The notes under the pieces are model-generated. The model ran no database searches. It was not told where the DNA came from and was given only the letters and a program-made list of their open reading frames with translations. A DNA stretch of 64,000 nt from Cronobacter dublinensis subsp. dublinensis LMG 23823 (GTDB lineage: Bacteria > Pseudomonadota > Gammaproteobacteria > Enterobacterales > Enterobacteriaceae): the NCBI RefSeq assembly GCF_001277235.1, contig NZ_CP012266.1, positions 868,001-932,000 on the forward strand, written 5' to 3'. The position numbers and the translations under genes are program-made. Positions 28,099-36,658 of the stretch are shown here, in pieces. Each line of letters starts with the position of its first letter. Positions within the stretch are counted from its first letter, which is position 1.

Positions 28099-29853
28099 AT
28101 GGAAATAGTAAAAATGGCGGCGATAGGCGCCGCTGGGCTTCTTGCTGGCTCGCCGGTTTTTGCCGCGCCATTACTCAGCAGCACGACGCCATACACGCTT
28201 AACGCCAGCGACCTCACCAAAAAAGAGCATGAGCTGACGAACTTTCCACTGATGCAGTCGGTAAAAAGCGCAATTCGCACCCTGGATAACGCCGAGGTCG
28301 AACAGATAGCGCCAGGACGCGCCGCCAACCCGGATAACGTTAAGCGGGTGGAGAAAATCCTGAGCGCCCAGGACTGGGAATATCTCTTTCCGCTGCGCGC
28401 GCCGGAATACACCTACAGCAATTTCCTCAAAGCGGTCGGCAAATTCCCGGCGGTCTGTAGCGCTTACAGCGACGGGCGCGACGCCGAGGCTATCTGCCGT
28501 AAATCGCTCGCCACCATGTTTGCGCATTTCGCCCAGGAAACCGGCGGCCACGAGAGCTGGCGCGAGCAGCCGGAGTGGCGTCAGGCGCTGGTCTATCTGC
28601 GCGAAATGGGCTGGAGCGAAGGGCAGAAGGGCGGTTATAACGGCGAGTGTAATCCTGACACCTGGCAGGGGCAGACCTGGCCCTGCGGTAAAGATAAAGA
28701 CGGCGACTACATGAGTTATTTCGGGCGCGGCGCAAAACAGCTCTCGTATAACTACAACTACGGACCGTTCTCTGACGCGATGTACGGCGACGTTCGTCCG
28801 CTGCTCGATAAACCCGGGCTGGTGGCCGATTCCTGGCTGAACCTCGCCAGCGCGCTCTTTTTCTTTGTCTACCCGCAGCCGCCGAAGCCTGGCATGCTGC
28901 ATGTCATCGACGGCACCTGGACGCCGAACGCGCACGATAAAGAGAGCGGACTGGTGCCTGGCTTTGGCGTCACCATTCAGATAATCAACGGCGGCGTGGA
29001 GTGTGGCGGCGAGGCGGAAAATGCGCAGTCGCTGAACCGTATCGCGTATTACAAAGAGTTCGCTAAATACCTGAAGGTGCCGGTCCCGGCGGATGAAGTG
29101 CTGGGTTGTAAGAAAATGAAGCAGTTTGACGCAGGCGGCGCCGGCGCGCTGCCGATTTACTGGGAAATGGACTGGAGCTGGAGCACCACGACGCCGGATG
29201 GTCAGGCTTACGCGTGCCAGCTGGTGGGCTACCAGACGCCGTTCAGCGCGTTTAAAGAAGGCGACTACGCGAAATGCGTACAAAACCACTTTAACGTGAA
29301 AATTGTCGATGACGCTTCCGGTGGCGCCACGCCGCAGCCGCAACCTGCGCCGACGCCTGAGCCTTCCGCCAGCAATGTCGCGCCGGTGGCTCGCATCAGC
29401 GGCCCGGTCGGCGCGGTGGATGCCGGCAGCAAAGTGTCGCTGAGCGCGGCGGGCTCTACCGATGCCAACGGCGATGCGCTGACTTACACCTGGATGGCGC
29501 AAACCGGCCAGACGCTGAGCGGCAAAGACAAGAGCGTCATCACGTTCAACGCGCCGGAAAGCGCCAGCGACGCGCAGTACACCATCAGCCTGAAAGTGGA
29601 AGACGGCAAGCTGAGCGATACCGTGAGCTACGTGCTCAACGTAAAAGCGAAGGCCAAAACGCCGGATGCCGGACCGGTGAACTATCCGTCCTGGTCGGCA
29701 ACCCACAGCTGGAAGCCGGGCGATATCGTGCTTAACCACGGCGCGCTCTACCAGTGCAAGCCGTTCCCGGCGGGCGGCTGGTGCGGCGTGGCGCCCGCCT
29801 ACTATGAGCCCGGCGCGGGCATCAGCTGGCAGGACGCCTGGGACGCGCTGTAA
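28099..29853 (+). CDS. Secreted GH19 chitinase with PKD-like and chitin-binding domains
   Basis: The 584-residue protein begins with a signal peptide (MEIVKMAAIG, cleavage near VFA-AP, residue 22). A family 19 glycoside hydrolase domain spans about 90-400: E147 in FAQETGGHES is the likely acid, and GRGAKQLSYNYNYGPFS (210-225) and INGGVECGG are family hallmarks. A Pro-rich linker (411-424) leads to a PKD or fibronectin-like domain (about 428-516) and a C-terminal CBM5/12-type chitin-binding domain (528-584; YPSWSATHSWKPGDIV). It should hydrolyse beta-1,4-GlcNAc polymers outside the cytoplasm. GGGG lies upstream of the ATG, and ATG 28114 is a poorer alternative. E. coli K-12 has nothing here. 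Confidence 0.88.
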   Translation: MEIVKMAAIGAAGLLAGSPVFAAPLLSSTTPYTLNASDLTKKEHELTNFPLMQSVKSAIRTLDNAEVEQIAPGRAANPDNVKRVEKILSAQDWEYLFPLRAPEYTYSNFLKAVGKFPAVCSAYSDGRDAEAICRKSLATMFAHFAQETGGHESWREQPEWRQALVYLREMGWSEGQKGGYNGECNPDTWQGQTWPCGKDKDGDYMSYFGRGAKQLSYNYNYGPFSDAMYGDVRPLLDKPGLVADSWLNLASALFFFVYPQPPKPGMLHVIDGTWTPNAHDKESGLVPGFGVTIQIINGGVECGGEAENAQSLNRIAYYKEFAKYLKVPVPADEVLGCKKMKQFDAGGAGALPIYWEMDWSWSTTTPDGQAYACQLVGYQTPFSAFKEGDYAKCVQNHFNVKIVDDASGGATPQPQPAPTPEPSASNVAPVARISGPVGAVDAGSKVSLSAAGSTDANGDALTYTWMAQTGQTLSGKDKSVITFNAPESASDAQYTISLKVEDGKLSDTVSYVLNVKAKAKTPDAGPVNYPSWSATHSWKPGDIVLNHGALYQCKPFPAGGWCGVAPAYYEPGAGISWQDAWDAL

Positions 29854-29873
29854 CGCGCCGTTACGCAACACCC

Positions 29874-29903
29874 AACGCCAGCGAGACGCTGGCGTTGTTC
29901 CTT
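29874..29903 (+). terminator. Probable terminator after the chitinase gene
   Basis: AACGCCAGC (29874-29882) pairs with GCTGGCGTT (29888-29896) around five bases. The tail GTTCCTTC is only moderately U-rich. Confidence 0.7.
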
Positions 29904-29946
29904 CAACTATGCTTACCAGACGGTTTTTTTTGCCAGGGGGTAAGCA

Positions 29947-32085
29947 GTGAATATCATCGCCATCATGGGGCCGCACGGCGTCTTCTATAAAGACGAGCCG
30001 ATGAAGGAGTTGCAGGCGGCGCTGCAGCATCAGGGCTTTCAGCTGATTTGGCCGAAAAACAGCAACGATCTGCTGAAATTTATTGAGCATAATCCACGCA
30101 TCTGCGGCGTCATCTTTGACTGGGACGAGTACAGCCTCGATTTATGCTGTGAGATCAATCAGCTTAATGAATATCTGCCGCTGTATGCCTTTATCAATAC
30201 CCACTCCACACTGGATGTCAGCGCTAACGACATGCGCATGGCGCTCTGGTTTTTCGAATATTCGCTCGGTATTGCTGACGATATCGCGACGCGTATACGC
30301 CAGTACACGCAGGAATATCTCGACAACATCACGCCGCCGTTTACTAAAGCCCTCTTTACCTATGTGAAAGAAGGCAAATACACGTTCTGCACACCGGGCC
30401 ATATGGGCGGGACGGCGTATCAGAAAAGCCCGGTCGGCTGCCTGTTTTACGATTTTTTCGGCGGCAATACGCTCAAGGCCGATGTCTCCATCTCGGTGAC
30501 AGAGCTGGGCTCGCTGCTTGACCACACCGGCCCGCATCTGGAGGCGGAAGAGTATATCGCCCGCACGTTTGGTGCCGAGCAGAGCTATATGGTCACTAAC
30601 GGCACGTCCACCTCCAACAAAATCATCGGGATGTACGCCGCCCATGCGGGCAGTACCGTGCTTATCGATCGCAACTGCCATAAGTCGCTTACGCACTTGC
30701 TGATGATGAGCGATATCGTGCCGCTGTGGCTTAAGCCGACGCGCAACGCGCTTGGCATTCTGGGCGGCATTCCGAAGCGCGAGTTTACCCGCGATGCGAT
30801 AGCGCAAAAAGTGGCGCAGACGCCGGACGCCAGCTGGCCGGTGCACGCGGTTATTACTAACTCGACCTACGACGGGCTGCTGTATAACACCAACTGGATC
30901 AAACAGACGCTGGACGTGCCCTCGATCCATTTCGATTCCGCCTGGGTGCCATACACCCATTTTCACCCGATCTACAAAGGCAAAAGCGGCATGAGCGGCG
31001 ATCGCGTGCCGGGCAAAGTCTTCTTTGAAACCCAGTCGACTCACAAAATGCTGGCAGCGCTGTCGCAGGCGTCGCTGATTCATATTAAAGGCGAGTATGA
31101 CGAAGAGACGTTTAACGAAGCCTACATGATGCACACCACGACCTCGCCGAGCTATCCGCTGGTAGCGTCGATTGAAACCGCGGCGGCGATGCTGCGCGGC
31201 AATCCAGGCCGACGGCTCATCAACCGCTCGGTGGAGCGCGCGCTGCATTTTCGCAAAGAGGTGCAGCGCCTTCGCGAGGAGACCGACAGCTGGTTCTTCG
31301 ACATCTGGCAGCCGGAGGAGATTGACGAGGCGGACTGCTGGCCAATCACGCCCGGCGACGACTGGCATGGTTTTACCCATGCCGATAGCGATCATATGTA
31401 TCTCGATCCGGTGAAAGTCACCATTCTGACGCCAGGGATGGACGCGCAAGGCAACATGGAAAAAGAGGGGATCCCGGCTGCGCTGGTGGCAAAATTCCTC
31501 GACGAGCGCGGCGTGGTGGTGGAGAAAACCGGGCCTTACAACCTGCTGTTTCTGTTCAGTATCGGGATCGACAAAACCCGCGCGATGGGCCTGCTGCGCG
31601 GGCTGACGGAGTTTAAGCGCGCTTACGATCTCAACCTGCGGGTGAAAAACATGCTGCCCGATCTCTGGGCGGAGGATCCGGATTTCTATCGCAATATGCG
31701 CGTGCAGGAGCTGGCGCAGGGGATCCATAAGCTTATCCAGCAGCACGATCTCCCGGATCTGATGCTGCGTGCGTTCGATGTCTTGCCGGAAATGAAAATG
31801 ACGCCGCACGAGATGTACCAGCAGCAGGTGAAGGGCAATGTCGAAACGGTGGAGATAGAAAAGCTGATCGGGCGCGTCTCGGCCAACATGATCCTGCCAT
31901 ATCCGCCCGGCGTGCCGCTGGTGATGCCCGGCGAGATGATCACCGAGGCGTCGCGCGCGGTGCTCGATTTCCTGTTAATGCTCTGCTCGATTGGCCGGCA
32001 CTATCCAGGCTTTGAAACCGACATTCACGGGGCGAAGTGCGGCGAAGACGGCGTCTATAGGGTACGTGTCCTAAAAAGCGAGTAA
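29947..32085 (+). CDS. ldcC: Constitutive lysine decarboxylase
   Basis: LdcC decarboxylates lysine to cadaverine with PLP. The 712 residues compare with 713 in E. coli LdcC, and the place after accA identifies it as LdcC and not the inducible CadA. An N-terminal wing domain (1-130) precedes the fold-type I PLP domain, with the Schiff-base lysine K367 in ETQSTHKMLAALSQ. Translation starts at GTG 29947 behind GGGGG. The chitinase gene lies between accA and ldcC, which are adjacent in E. coli. Confidence 0.95.
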   Translation: MNIIAIMGPHGVFYKDEPMKELQAALQHQGFQLIWPKNSNDLLKFIEHNPRICGVIFDWDEYSLDLCCEINQLNEYLPLYAFINTHSTLDVSANDMRMALWFFEYSLGIADDIATRIRQYTQEYLDNITPPFTKALFTYVKEGKYTFCTPGHMGGTAYQKSPVGCLFYDFFGGNTLKADVSISVTELGSLLDHTGPHLEAEEYIARTFGAEQSYMVTNGTSTSNKIIGMYAAHAGSTVLIDRNCHKSLTHLLMMSDIVPLWLKPTRNALGILGGIPKREFTRDAIAQKVAQTPDASWPVHAVITNSTYDGLLYNTNWIKQTLDVPSIHFDSAWVPYTHFHPIYKGKSGMSGDRVPGKVFFETQSTHKMLAALSQASLIHIKGEYDEETFNEAYMMHTTTSPSYPLVASIETAAAMLRGNPGRRLINRSVERALHFRKEVQRLREETDSWFFDIWQPEEIDEADCWPITPGDDWHGFTHADSDHMYLDPVKVTILTPGMDAQGNMEKEGIPAALVAKFLDERGVVVEKTGPYNLLFLFSIGIDKTRAMGLLRGLTEFKRAYDLNLRVKNMLPDLWAEDPDFYRNMRVQELAQGIHKLIQQHDLPDLMLRAFDVLPEMKMTPHEMYQQQVKGNVETVEIEKLIGRVSANMILPYPPGVPLVMPGEMITEASRAVLDFLLMLCSIGRHYPGFETDIHGAKCGEDGVYRVRVLKSE

Positions 32086-32142
32086 GCCCTTGTTTTGCCG
32101 CGCCAGGCTCAGTAACGTGCCAGACAATCATAAGGAGGGATT

Positions 32143-32532
32143 ATGCTGGGTTTAAAACAGATTCACCATATCGCCATCATCGCGACGGATTATCACCGCA
32201 GCAAAGCGTTTTACTGCGACACGCTGGGGTTTACTCTGCTGTCGGAGGTCTATCGCGACGCGCGCGATTCCTGGAAGGGCGATCTGGCGCTCAACGGCCA
32301 GTATGTCATTGAGCTGTTCTCGTTTCCGTTCCCGCCGGCGCGGCCAAGCCATCCGGAAGCCTGCGGCCTGCGCCATCTCGCCTTCAGCGTCGAGGATGTG
32401 GACCAGGCGGCGGCGTTTCTGGAAAGCCGCGGCGTAACGTGCGAGCCGGTGCGCGTGGACCCGCTGACCGGCAAACGCTTTACCTTCTTCGCCGACCCGG
32501 ACGGCCTGCCGCTGGAGCTCTACCAGCAGTAA
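32143..32532 (+). CDS. yaeR: VOC family protein YaeR
   Basis: This 129-residue protein, the same length as E. coli YaeR, belongs to the vicinal-oxygen-chelate (glyoxalase and dioxygenase) superfamily. The metal ligands typical of the fold are visible: His in HHIAIIATDY, Glu in YVIELFSFPF, His in GLRHLAFSV and Glu in GLPLELYQQ. The substrate is not known. AAGGAGGG precedes the ATG. A hairpin directly after it may end the transcript. Confidence 0.9.
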   Translation: MLGLKQIHHIAIIATDYHRSKAFYCDTLGFTLLSEVYRDARDSWKGDLALNGQYVIELFSFPFPPARPSHPEACGLRHLAFSVEDVDQAAAFLESRGVTCEPVRVDPLTGKRFTFFADPDGLPLELYQQ

Positions 32533-32546
32533 CGCTTGCTCCCGAC

Positions 32547-32577
32547 GCCATTGCCCGGTAAGTTGCCCGGCAATGGC
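32547..32577 (+). other. Inverted repeat at the yaeR-tilS junction
   Basis: GCCATTGCC (32547-32555) pairs with GGCAATGGC (32569-32577), and a pyrimidine run TTCTCTTTCTTTC follows. It could be a terminator for yaeR. Its right arm contains the ATG at 32573, the upstream candidate start of tilS. Confidence 0.6.
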
Positions 32578-32596
32578 TTCTCTTTCTTTCGACGCA

Positions 32597-33901
32597 ATGG
32601 ATACTTCTCTGCTCTGTGCCCTGCGGGGCCGACGCCAGCTACTGGTGGCCTACAGCGGCGGGCTCGATTCGACGGTGTTACTCCATCAGCTGGTGCGACT
32701 GCGCGAGGCTTGCCCTGCGCTGCGCCTGCGCGCCATTCACGTGCATCACGGCATCAGCCCGAACGCTGACCGCTGGGCGGCGCACTGTCAGGCAATGTGT
32801 CATCGCTGGCAGGTGCCGCTTGAGCTGGCGTATGTGGAACTGCGCGAGGAAGGGCTCGGCGTTGAGGCGCAGGCCCGCAAGGCGCGCTATCAGGCATTTG
32901 AAGCCGCGCTTGTGCCCGGCGAGGCGCTGGTCACGGCGCAGCATCTGGACGATCAGTGCGAGACCCTGCTGCTGGCGCTTAAGCGCGGCAGCGGCCCGGC
33001 GGGGCTGGCGGCGATGCCCGCCGAGCTGCTGTTTGCGGGCAGCGTCATTCTACGCCCGCTGCTGAACACACCGCGCGCGCAGCTCGAAGCCTGGGCCGAT
33101 CGCCACGAGCTTCTGTGGATCGACGACGAAAGCAATCAGGACGATCGCTACGATCGTAACTTTTTACGCCTGCGCATTTTGCCTGCGCTGGAAGCCCGCT
33201 GGCCGCATTTCACCCAGGCGGCGGCCCGCAGCGCGCAGCTGTGCGGCGAGCAGGAACAACTGCTGGATGAGCTGCTGGCGCCGGAACTGGCTGCGCTGAT
33301 GGAAGGTAAAACGCTCGCTATCGCGCCGCTTGAAAGCATGAGCGAGCGCAAGCGCGCCGCGCTGCTGCGCCGCTGGCTGGCTGCGCTCAACGCACCGATG
33401 CCGGCGCGCGCCACGCTGCAACGGATCTGGGACGAAGTGGCGCAAAGTCGTGAAGATGCAAGCCCACGCCTCAAAGTGGGCGACAATGAAGCGCGGCGCT
33501 ATCAGGGGCGACTCTGGTGGATTAAAGCGCGCCGCGGACAGCGTCAGACTATTATCCCCTGGCAGGATGCAAGCCGTCCGCTACTGCTGCCGCAGGCGCT
33601 CGGCGCGCTGGCCTTTGGTGGCGAGGGCGACGCCGTGCGCGCCCCGCGTGCGCAGGAAACCCTCTCGGTGCGCTTTAGCGCGCCGGGCACGCTTTATATT
33701 GTCGGGCGCGATCGCGGACGCCCGCTTAAAAAACTCTGGCAGGAACTCCAGGTGCCGCCCTGGCGGCGCGAAACCACGCCCATTCTGTTTTATGATGAGC
33801 AACCCATCTGCGCCCCCGGTTTGTTTGTCACCCGTGAAGGCCAGGCGCAGAACGAACCAGGCTTGCGGCTTGCCTGGCATAAGGAGCATAACGATGAGTA
33901 A
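32597..33901 (+). CDS. tilS: tRNA(Ile)-lysidine synthase
   Basis: TilS attaches lysine to C34 of the CAU-anticodon tRNA-Ile, changing its specificity from Met to Ile. It is an N-type ATP pyrophosphatase. From ATG 32597 the PP-loop SGGLDST starts at residue 20, exactly as in E. coli TilS, and the product has 434 residues against 432. ATG 32573 would add eight residues and lies inside a hairpin arm. Neither start has a clear Shine-Dalgarno sequence. The motif AQHLDDQCET and the C-terminal tRNA-binding domains are intact. Its last eight bases overlap the start of a cytochrome c gene. Confidence 0.93.
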   Translation: MDTSLLCALRGRRQLLVAYSGGLDSTVLLHQLVRLREACPALRLRAIHVHHGISPNADRWAAHCQAMCHRWQVPLELAYVELREEGLGVEAQARKARYQAFEAALVPGEALVTAQHLDDQCETLLLALKRGSGPAGLAAMPAELLFAGSVILRPLLNTPRAQLEAWADRHELLWIDDESNQDDRYDRNFLRLRILPALEARWPHFTQAAARSAQLCGEQEQLLDELLAPELAALMEGKTLAIAPLESMSERKRAALLRRWLAALNAPMPARATLQRIWDEVAQSREDASPRLKVGDNEARRYQGRLWWIKARRGQRQTIIPWQDASRPLLLPQALGALAFGGEGDAVRAPRAQETLSVRFSAPGTLYIVGRDRGRPLKKLWQELQVPPWRRETTPILFYDEQPICAPGLFVTREGQAQNEPGLRLAWHKEHNDE

Positions 33902-34208
33902 GCAACTTTTTTGGCTGGCGTGCCTGCTGGGCCTTAGCCTGACGGCGCAGGCCAAAGGCGACCCGGCGGCGGGCGAAGAGAAAGCGGTGATGTGCGTCGC
34001 CTGTCACGGCGCGACGGGCAAAGCCAGCGCGCCGCTGTATCCTAATCTTGCAGGGCAGAACGAGGCGTATCTGGAGCACGCGTTGCAGGCCTATAAAAAA
34101 GGCGAGCGCAGCGGCGGCCAGGCGGAGATCATGAAGGCGTACGTCAGTGGTCTTTCGGATGAGGATATGGCGAATCTCGCGGCGTATTACGCCGGACAGA
34201 AACCATAA
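33894..34208 (+). CDS. Small periplasmic class I c-type cytochrome
   Basis: The 104-residue protein has a signal peptide (MSKQLFWLACLLGLSLTAQA, cleaved after residue 20) and one haem-binding CVACH (34-38). M80 in AEIMKAYVSGLSDEDMANLA is the likely sixth ligand, as in the c553/c4-like class I cytochromes. It should carry electrons in the periplasm; its partners are unknown. AAGGAG lies 8 bases before ATG 33894, and the start overlaps the tilS stop (ATGAGTAA), so the two are probably co-transcribed. E. coli K-12 has rof directly after tilS and lacks this gene. Confidence 0.87.
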   Translation: MSKQLFWLACLLGLSLTAQAKGDPAAGEEKAVMCVACHGATGKASAPLYPNLAGQNEAYLEHALQAYKKGERSGGQAEIMKAYVSGLSDEDMANLAAYYAGQKP

Positions 34209-34232
34209 AAAAGGGCAGCCCCAGGGCTGCCC
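34207..34232 (-). terminator. Terminator of rof, shared with the cytochrome gene
   Basis: GGGCAGCC (34213-34220) pairs with GGCTGCCC (34225-34232) around CCAG. The six A at 34207-34212 form the U tract for rof on the minus strand. The plus-strand tail is weak. Confidence 0.82.
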
Positions 34233-34250
34233 GTTCAGACGGAACGTGCG

Positions 34251-34505
34251 TCAGGATTCGCTGACGACGACCGTGCCGATTTGTGGATGGCTGAAGCTGG
34301 CGATTTTATCGAGACGCAATTCGCGTACGGCACCGGCTTCATCGGCAACTAAATATTCGACGTTTTTGCGCGAAACCAGATCCTGCGCTTTGGCCTTAAT
34401 GACCTCGCCGCTTTTCAGTTCCAGCGTCAGTAACAGATGATGCTGGCAGGCGAGTTCGAGGTTGTCATAGTCATCGCAGTTGATGGGTTGATAGGCATCA
34501 TTCAT
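34251..34505 (-). CDS. rof: Rho-binding antiterminator Rof
   Basis: Rof (YaeO) binds the primary RNA site of Rho and blocks termination in the cytoplasm. The protein MNDAYQPINCDDYDNLELAC and what follows matches E. coli Rof over its 84 residues, an acidic Sm-like fold. I start at ATG 34505 for that length; the in-frame ATG at 34511 would add Met-Ser. The start overlaps the end of yaeP by 8 bases, so the two are translationally coupled. Confidence 0.93.
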   Translation of the reverse strand: MNDAYQPINCDDYDNLELACQHHLLLTLELKSGEVIKAKAQDLVSRKNVEYLVADEAGAVRELRLDKIASFSHPQIGTVVVSES

Positions 34506-34698
34506 TGACATAATCGCTCACCAGTAAGTTCGCGGCAGCATAAGCCGCCTGTTCCCTGATCGACTCTGAAAGGGCTTCGTCAGAGGCCACCTCATTCAGA
34601 ACCCTTAATACGCAGCCCAGCGCGTCGGGGATGTACCCAAGGTCGCCGCTGGCTATCTGCGAATAGCGCTGTCGTATTAATTCACAATATTTATCCAC
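34498..34698 (-). CDS. yaeP: YaeP, UPF0253 family protein
   Basis: This 66-residue protein is the same length as E. coli YaeP and nearly identical (MDKYCELIRQRYSQIASGDL). No function is established and I see no catalytic motif. The conserved pairing with rof suggests a linked role. Translation starts at GTG 34698 with a perfect AGGAGG upstream; an out-of-frame ATG lies two bases before the GTG. Confidence 0.92.
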   Translation of the reverse strand: MDKYCELIRQRYSQIASGDLGYIPDALGCVLRVLNEVASDEALSESIREQAAYAAANLLVSDYVNE

Positions 34699-34904
34699 AT
34701 GCCCTCCTGTCAGAGCCTGACGACAGACTTCACCGCGGGATGCAAGTCTAAGCCTACGTAGTTAAACTCTGTTTAGCAAGGTGACTATACCATAGTCATC
34801 AGAGCCATAGCGCGGGTGCCCGCGCGCCTGCCGCGCTCCGCTTGAATCGGCAGCCAGCCGCCGCGGATTGGGCTACAATACCCCCCAACTTTTCAGGGGG
34901 CCCT

Positions 34905-35450
34905 ATGGCGTTAAAAGCAACCATTTATAAAGCGGCGGTCAATGTGGCCGATCTCGACCGGCAGCAGTTTCTCGACATCAACCTGACGCTCGCGCGTCAT
35001 CCTTCGGAAACGCAGGAGCGGATGATGCTGCGTCTGCTGGCCTGGATGATGTACGCCGACGAGCGGTTGCAGTTCACCCGCGGCCTGTGCGCCGACGACG
35101 AGCCGGAAATCTGGCTGCGCAACGATCATCTCGGTATCGATCTCTGGATTGAACTGGGTCTGCCGGAAGAGCGACGCCTTAAGAAAGCGGTCAGCCAGTC
35201 GCAGCAGGTGGCCCTGTTTACCTACAACGACCGCGCGGCCCAGGTATGGTGGCAGCAGAATCAGGATAAGCTTAAGCAGTATAAGAACCTGACCATCTGG
35301 TATATCAACGATGAGCAGCTCGTCCAGCTGAGCGCGCTGGCGGAGCGCACCATGACGCTGCAGGTCACGTTGCAGGAAGGCGTTATCTGGCTGTCCGACG
35401 CGAAGCAGAATCTGGAGCTGCACCCGACCGTCTGGCAAGCCTCGGCATGA
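34905..35450 (+). CDS. yaeQ: YaeQ family protein
   Basis: The 181 residues equal E. coli YaeQ. The family has a restriction-endonuclease-like (PD-(D/E)XK) fold, but no confirmed activity. I start at ATG 34905 (MALKATIYKAAVNVADLDRQ) behind CAGGGGG; codons upstream to 34842 have no homologue. A TACAAT at 34874-34879 may be the promoter -10, which would leave a leader of only about 20 bases. Its stop overlaps the arfB ATG (ATGA). Confidence 0.93.
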   Translation: MALKATIYKAAVNVADLDRQQFLDINLTLARHPSETQERMMLRLLAWMMYADERLQFTRGLCADDEPEIWLRNDHLGIDLWIELGLPEERRLKKAVSQSQQVALFTYNDRAAQVWWQQNQDKLKQYKNLTIWYINDEQLVQLSALAERTMTLQVTLQEGVIWLSDAKQNLELHPTVWQASA

Positions 35451-35869
35451 TTACGTTTTCACGAAACGTGGCGGTGCCCGACGACGAAGTGACCTTCAGC
35501 GCCATCCGGGCGCAGGGTGCGGGCGGCCAGCACGTGAATAAAAGCTCGACGGCTATTCATCTGCGGTTTGACATTAACGCCTCCAGCCTGCCGGAGGAGT
35601 GGAAAGCCCGCCTGCTCTCGGCGAGCCATCATCTCATCACGGCGGAAGGTGTTGTGGTTATCAAAGCGCAGGAGTATCGCAGCCAGGAAATGAACCGCGA
35701 GGCGGCGCTGGCGCGTCTGATAATGCTGGTCAGGGAACTTACCGCTACGCAAAAGCGTCGAAAGGAGACTCGTCCAACGCGCGCGTCGAAAGTGCGTCGC
35801 CTGGAGGCGAAAACCCATAAATCCGCCACCAAAGCCCTGCGGGGAAAAGTGCGCGGTATGCCGGATTAA
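35447..35869 (+). CDS. arfB: Alternative ribosome-rescue factor ArfB (YaeJ)
   Basis: ArfB is a codon-independent peptidyl-tRNA hydrolase that releases stalled ribosomes lacking a stop codon. The GGQ motif is at residues 26-28 (RAQGAGGQHVNK). The basic C-terminal tail (from about 105: KRRKETRPTRASKVRRLEAK) enters the empty mRNA channel. The 140 residues equal the E. coli length. The ATG overlaps the yaeQ stop by four bases, and nlpE follows 28 bases later. Confidence 0.96.
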   Translation: MITFSRNVAVPDDEVTFSAIRAQGAGGQHVNKSSTAIHLRFDINASSLPEEWKARLLSASHHLITAEGVVVIKAQEYRSQEMNREAALARLIMLVRELTATQKRRKETRPTRASKVRRLEAKTHKSATKALRGKVRGMPD

Positions 35870-35897
35870 AAGCACAACCGAACGATAAGGAAATACG

Positions 35898-36596
35898 GTG
35901 AAGAAAATTATCTTTTGCGCAGCGGCGGCCCTGAGCCTGTTTTCGCTGTTTGGCTGTCATAACCGGGCGGAAATGCAGACGCTGGTGCCAGCCAGCGCGG
36001 CGGAATTAAAACCGATGCAGCAGAGCTGGAAAGGCGTGCTGCCCTGTGCTGACTGCGAAGGCATTGAGACGGCGCTGTTTTTAGAAAAAGATGGCACCTG
36101 GGTGATGAACCAGCGCTATCAGGGCGCGAAAGGGCAGGCGGTGTTTGCCTCTTACGGCACCTGGGCGCGTACCGCGGATAAACTGGTGCTGACGGACAGC
36201 CAGGGCGATAAACATTACTTCCGCGCACGGGGCGAGGCGCTGGAGATGCTCGACACCGAAGGCCACGCTATCGAGTCGTCGCTTAATTATCGTCTTGAAC
36301 CCGCCCGCGATCCGCTGCCGGTAACGCCGATGACCATGACCGGGATGTATCAGCAAAACGCGAATGCCGTGACGTTTACCGACTGCGCGACCGGGCGACA
36401 GTCCGGCGTGGCGAATCACGCCACACTCGCGCACGATGACCAGCTCGCGCGCGCTATCCGCGAGAAATCGGTGCTGCTGGTGGTGGAGGCGCACTTCAGC
36501 ATGACCGTGGATCCAGCGAACGGTACGGTGCAAAAACAGCTGGTGGCTGACCGGAAAGTGGCGTTTAAGCCCGGTAAAGATTGCGATAATCCGTAA
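35898..36596 (+). CDS. nlpE: Outer membrane lipoprotein NlpE (CutF)
   Basis: NlpE signals surface contact and lipoprotein-sorting or disulfide faults to the Cpx system. A lipobox LFGC places the lipidated Cys at residue 20. The N-terminal barrel has the CxxC pair C50/C53 (PCADCEG); two more Cys lie in TDCATG and KDCDNP near the end, as in the redox-sensing C-terminal domain. It has 232 residues against 236. Translation starts at GTG behind TAAGGA. The C-terminal third is clearly more diverged than the rest. Confidence 0.95.
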   Translation: MKKIIFCAAAALSLFSLFGCHNRAEMQTLVPASAAELKPMQQSWKGVLPCADCEGIETALFLEKDGTWVMNQRYQGAKGQAVFASYGTWARTADKLVLTDSQGDKHYFRARGEALEMLDTEGHAIESSLNYRLEPARDPLPVTPMTMTGMYQQNANAVTFTDCATGRQSGVANHATLAHDDQLARAIREKSVLLVVEAHFSMTVDPANGTVQKQLVADRKVAFKPGKDCDNP

Positions 36597-36610
36597 CCGA
36601 TGCGGATAAG

Positions 36611-36639
36611 AAAAAGGCCCTCGACTGAGGGCCTTTTTT
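36611..36639 (+). terminator. Bidirectional terminator between nlpE and proS
   Basis: GGCCCTC (36616-36622) pairs with GAGGGCC (36627-36633) around GACT, with six T on the right and five A on the left. It serves the convergent genes nlpE and proS. Confidence 0.93.
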
Positions 36640-36658
36640 ATGCGGAGTGCGAAGGCGC

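Noticed and set aside
28171..30090. A 639-codon minus-strand open frame opposite the chitinase gene
   Set aside because: The plus strand has a coherent signal peptide, catalytic domain and binding domain; the reverse frame has none.
32573..33901. Frameshift or fusion at the tilS-cytochrome junction
   Set aside because: Both frames are complete with their own start and stop; the eight-base overlap is ordinary gene overlap.
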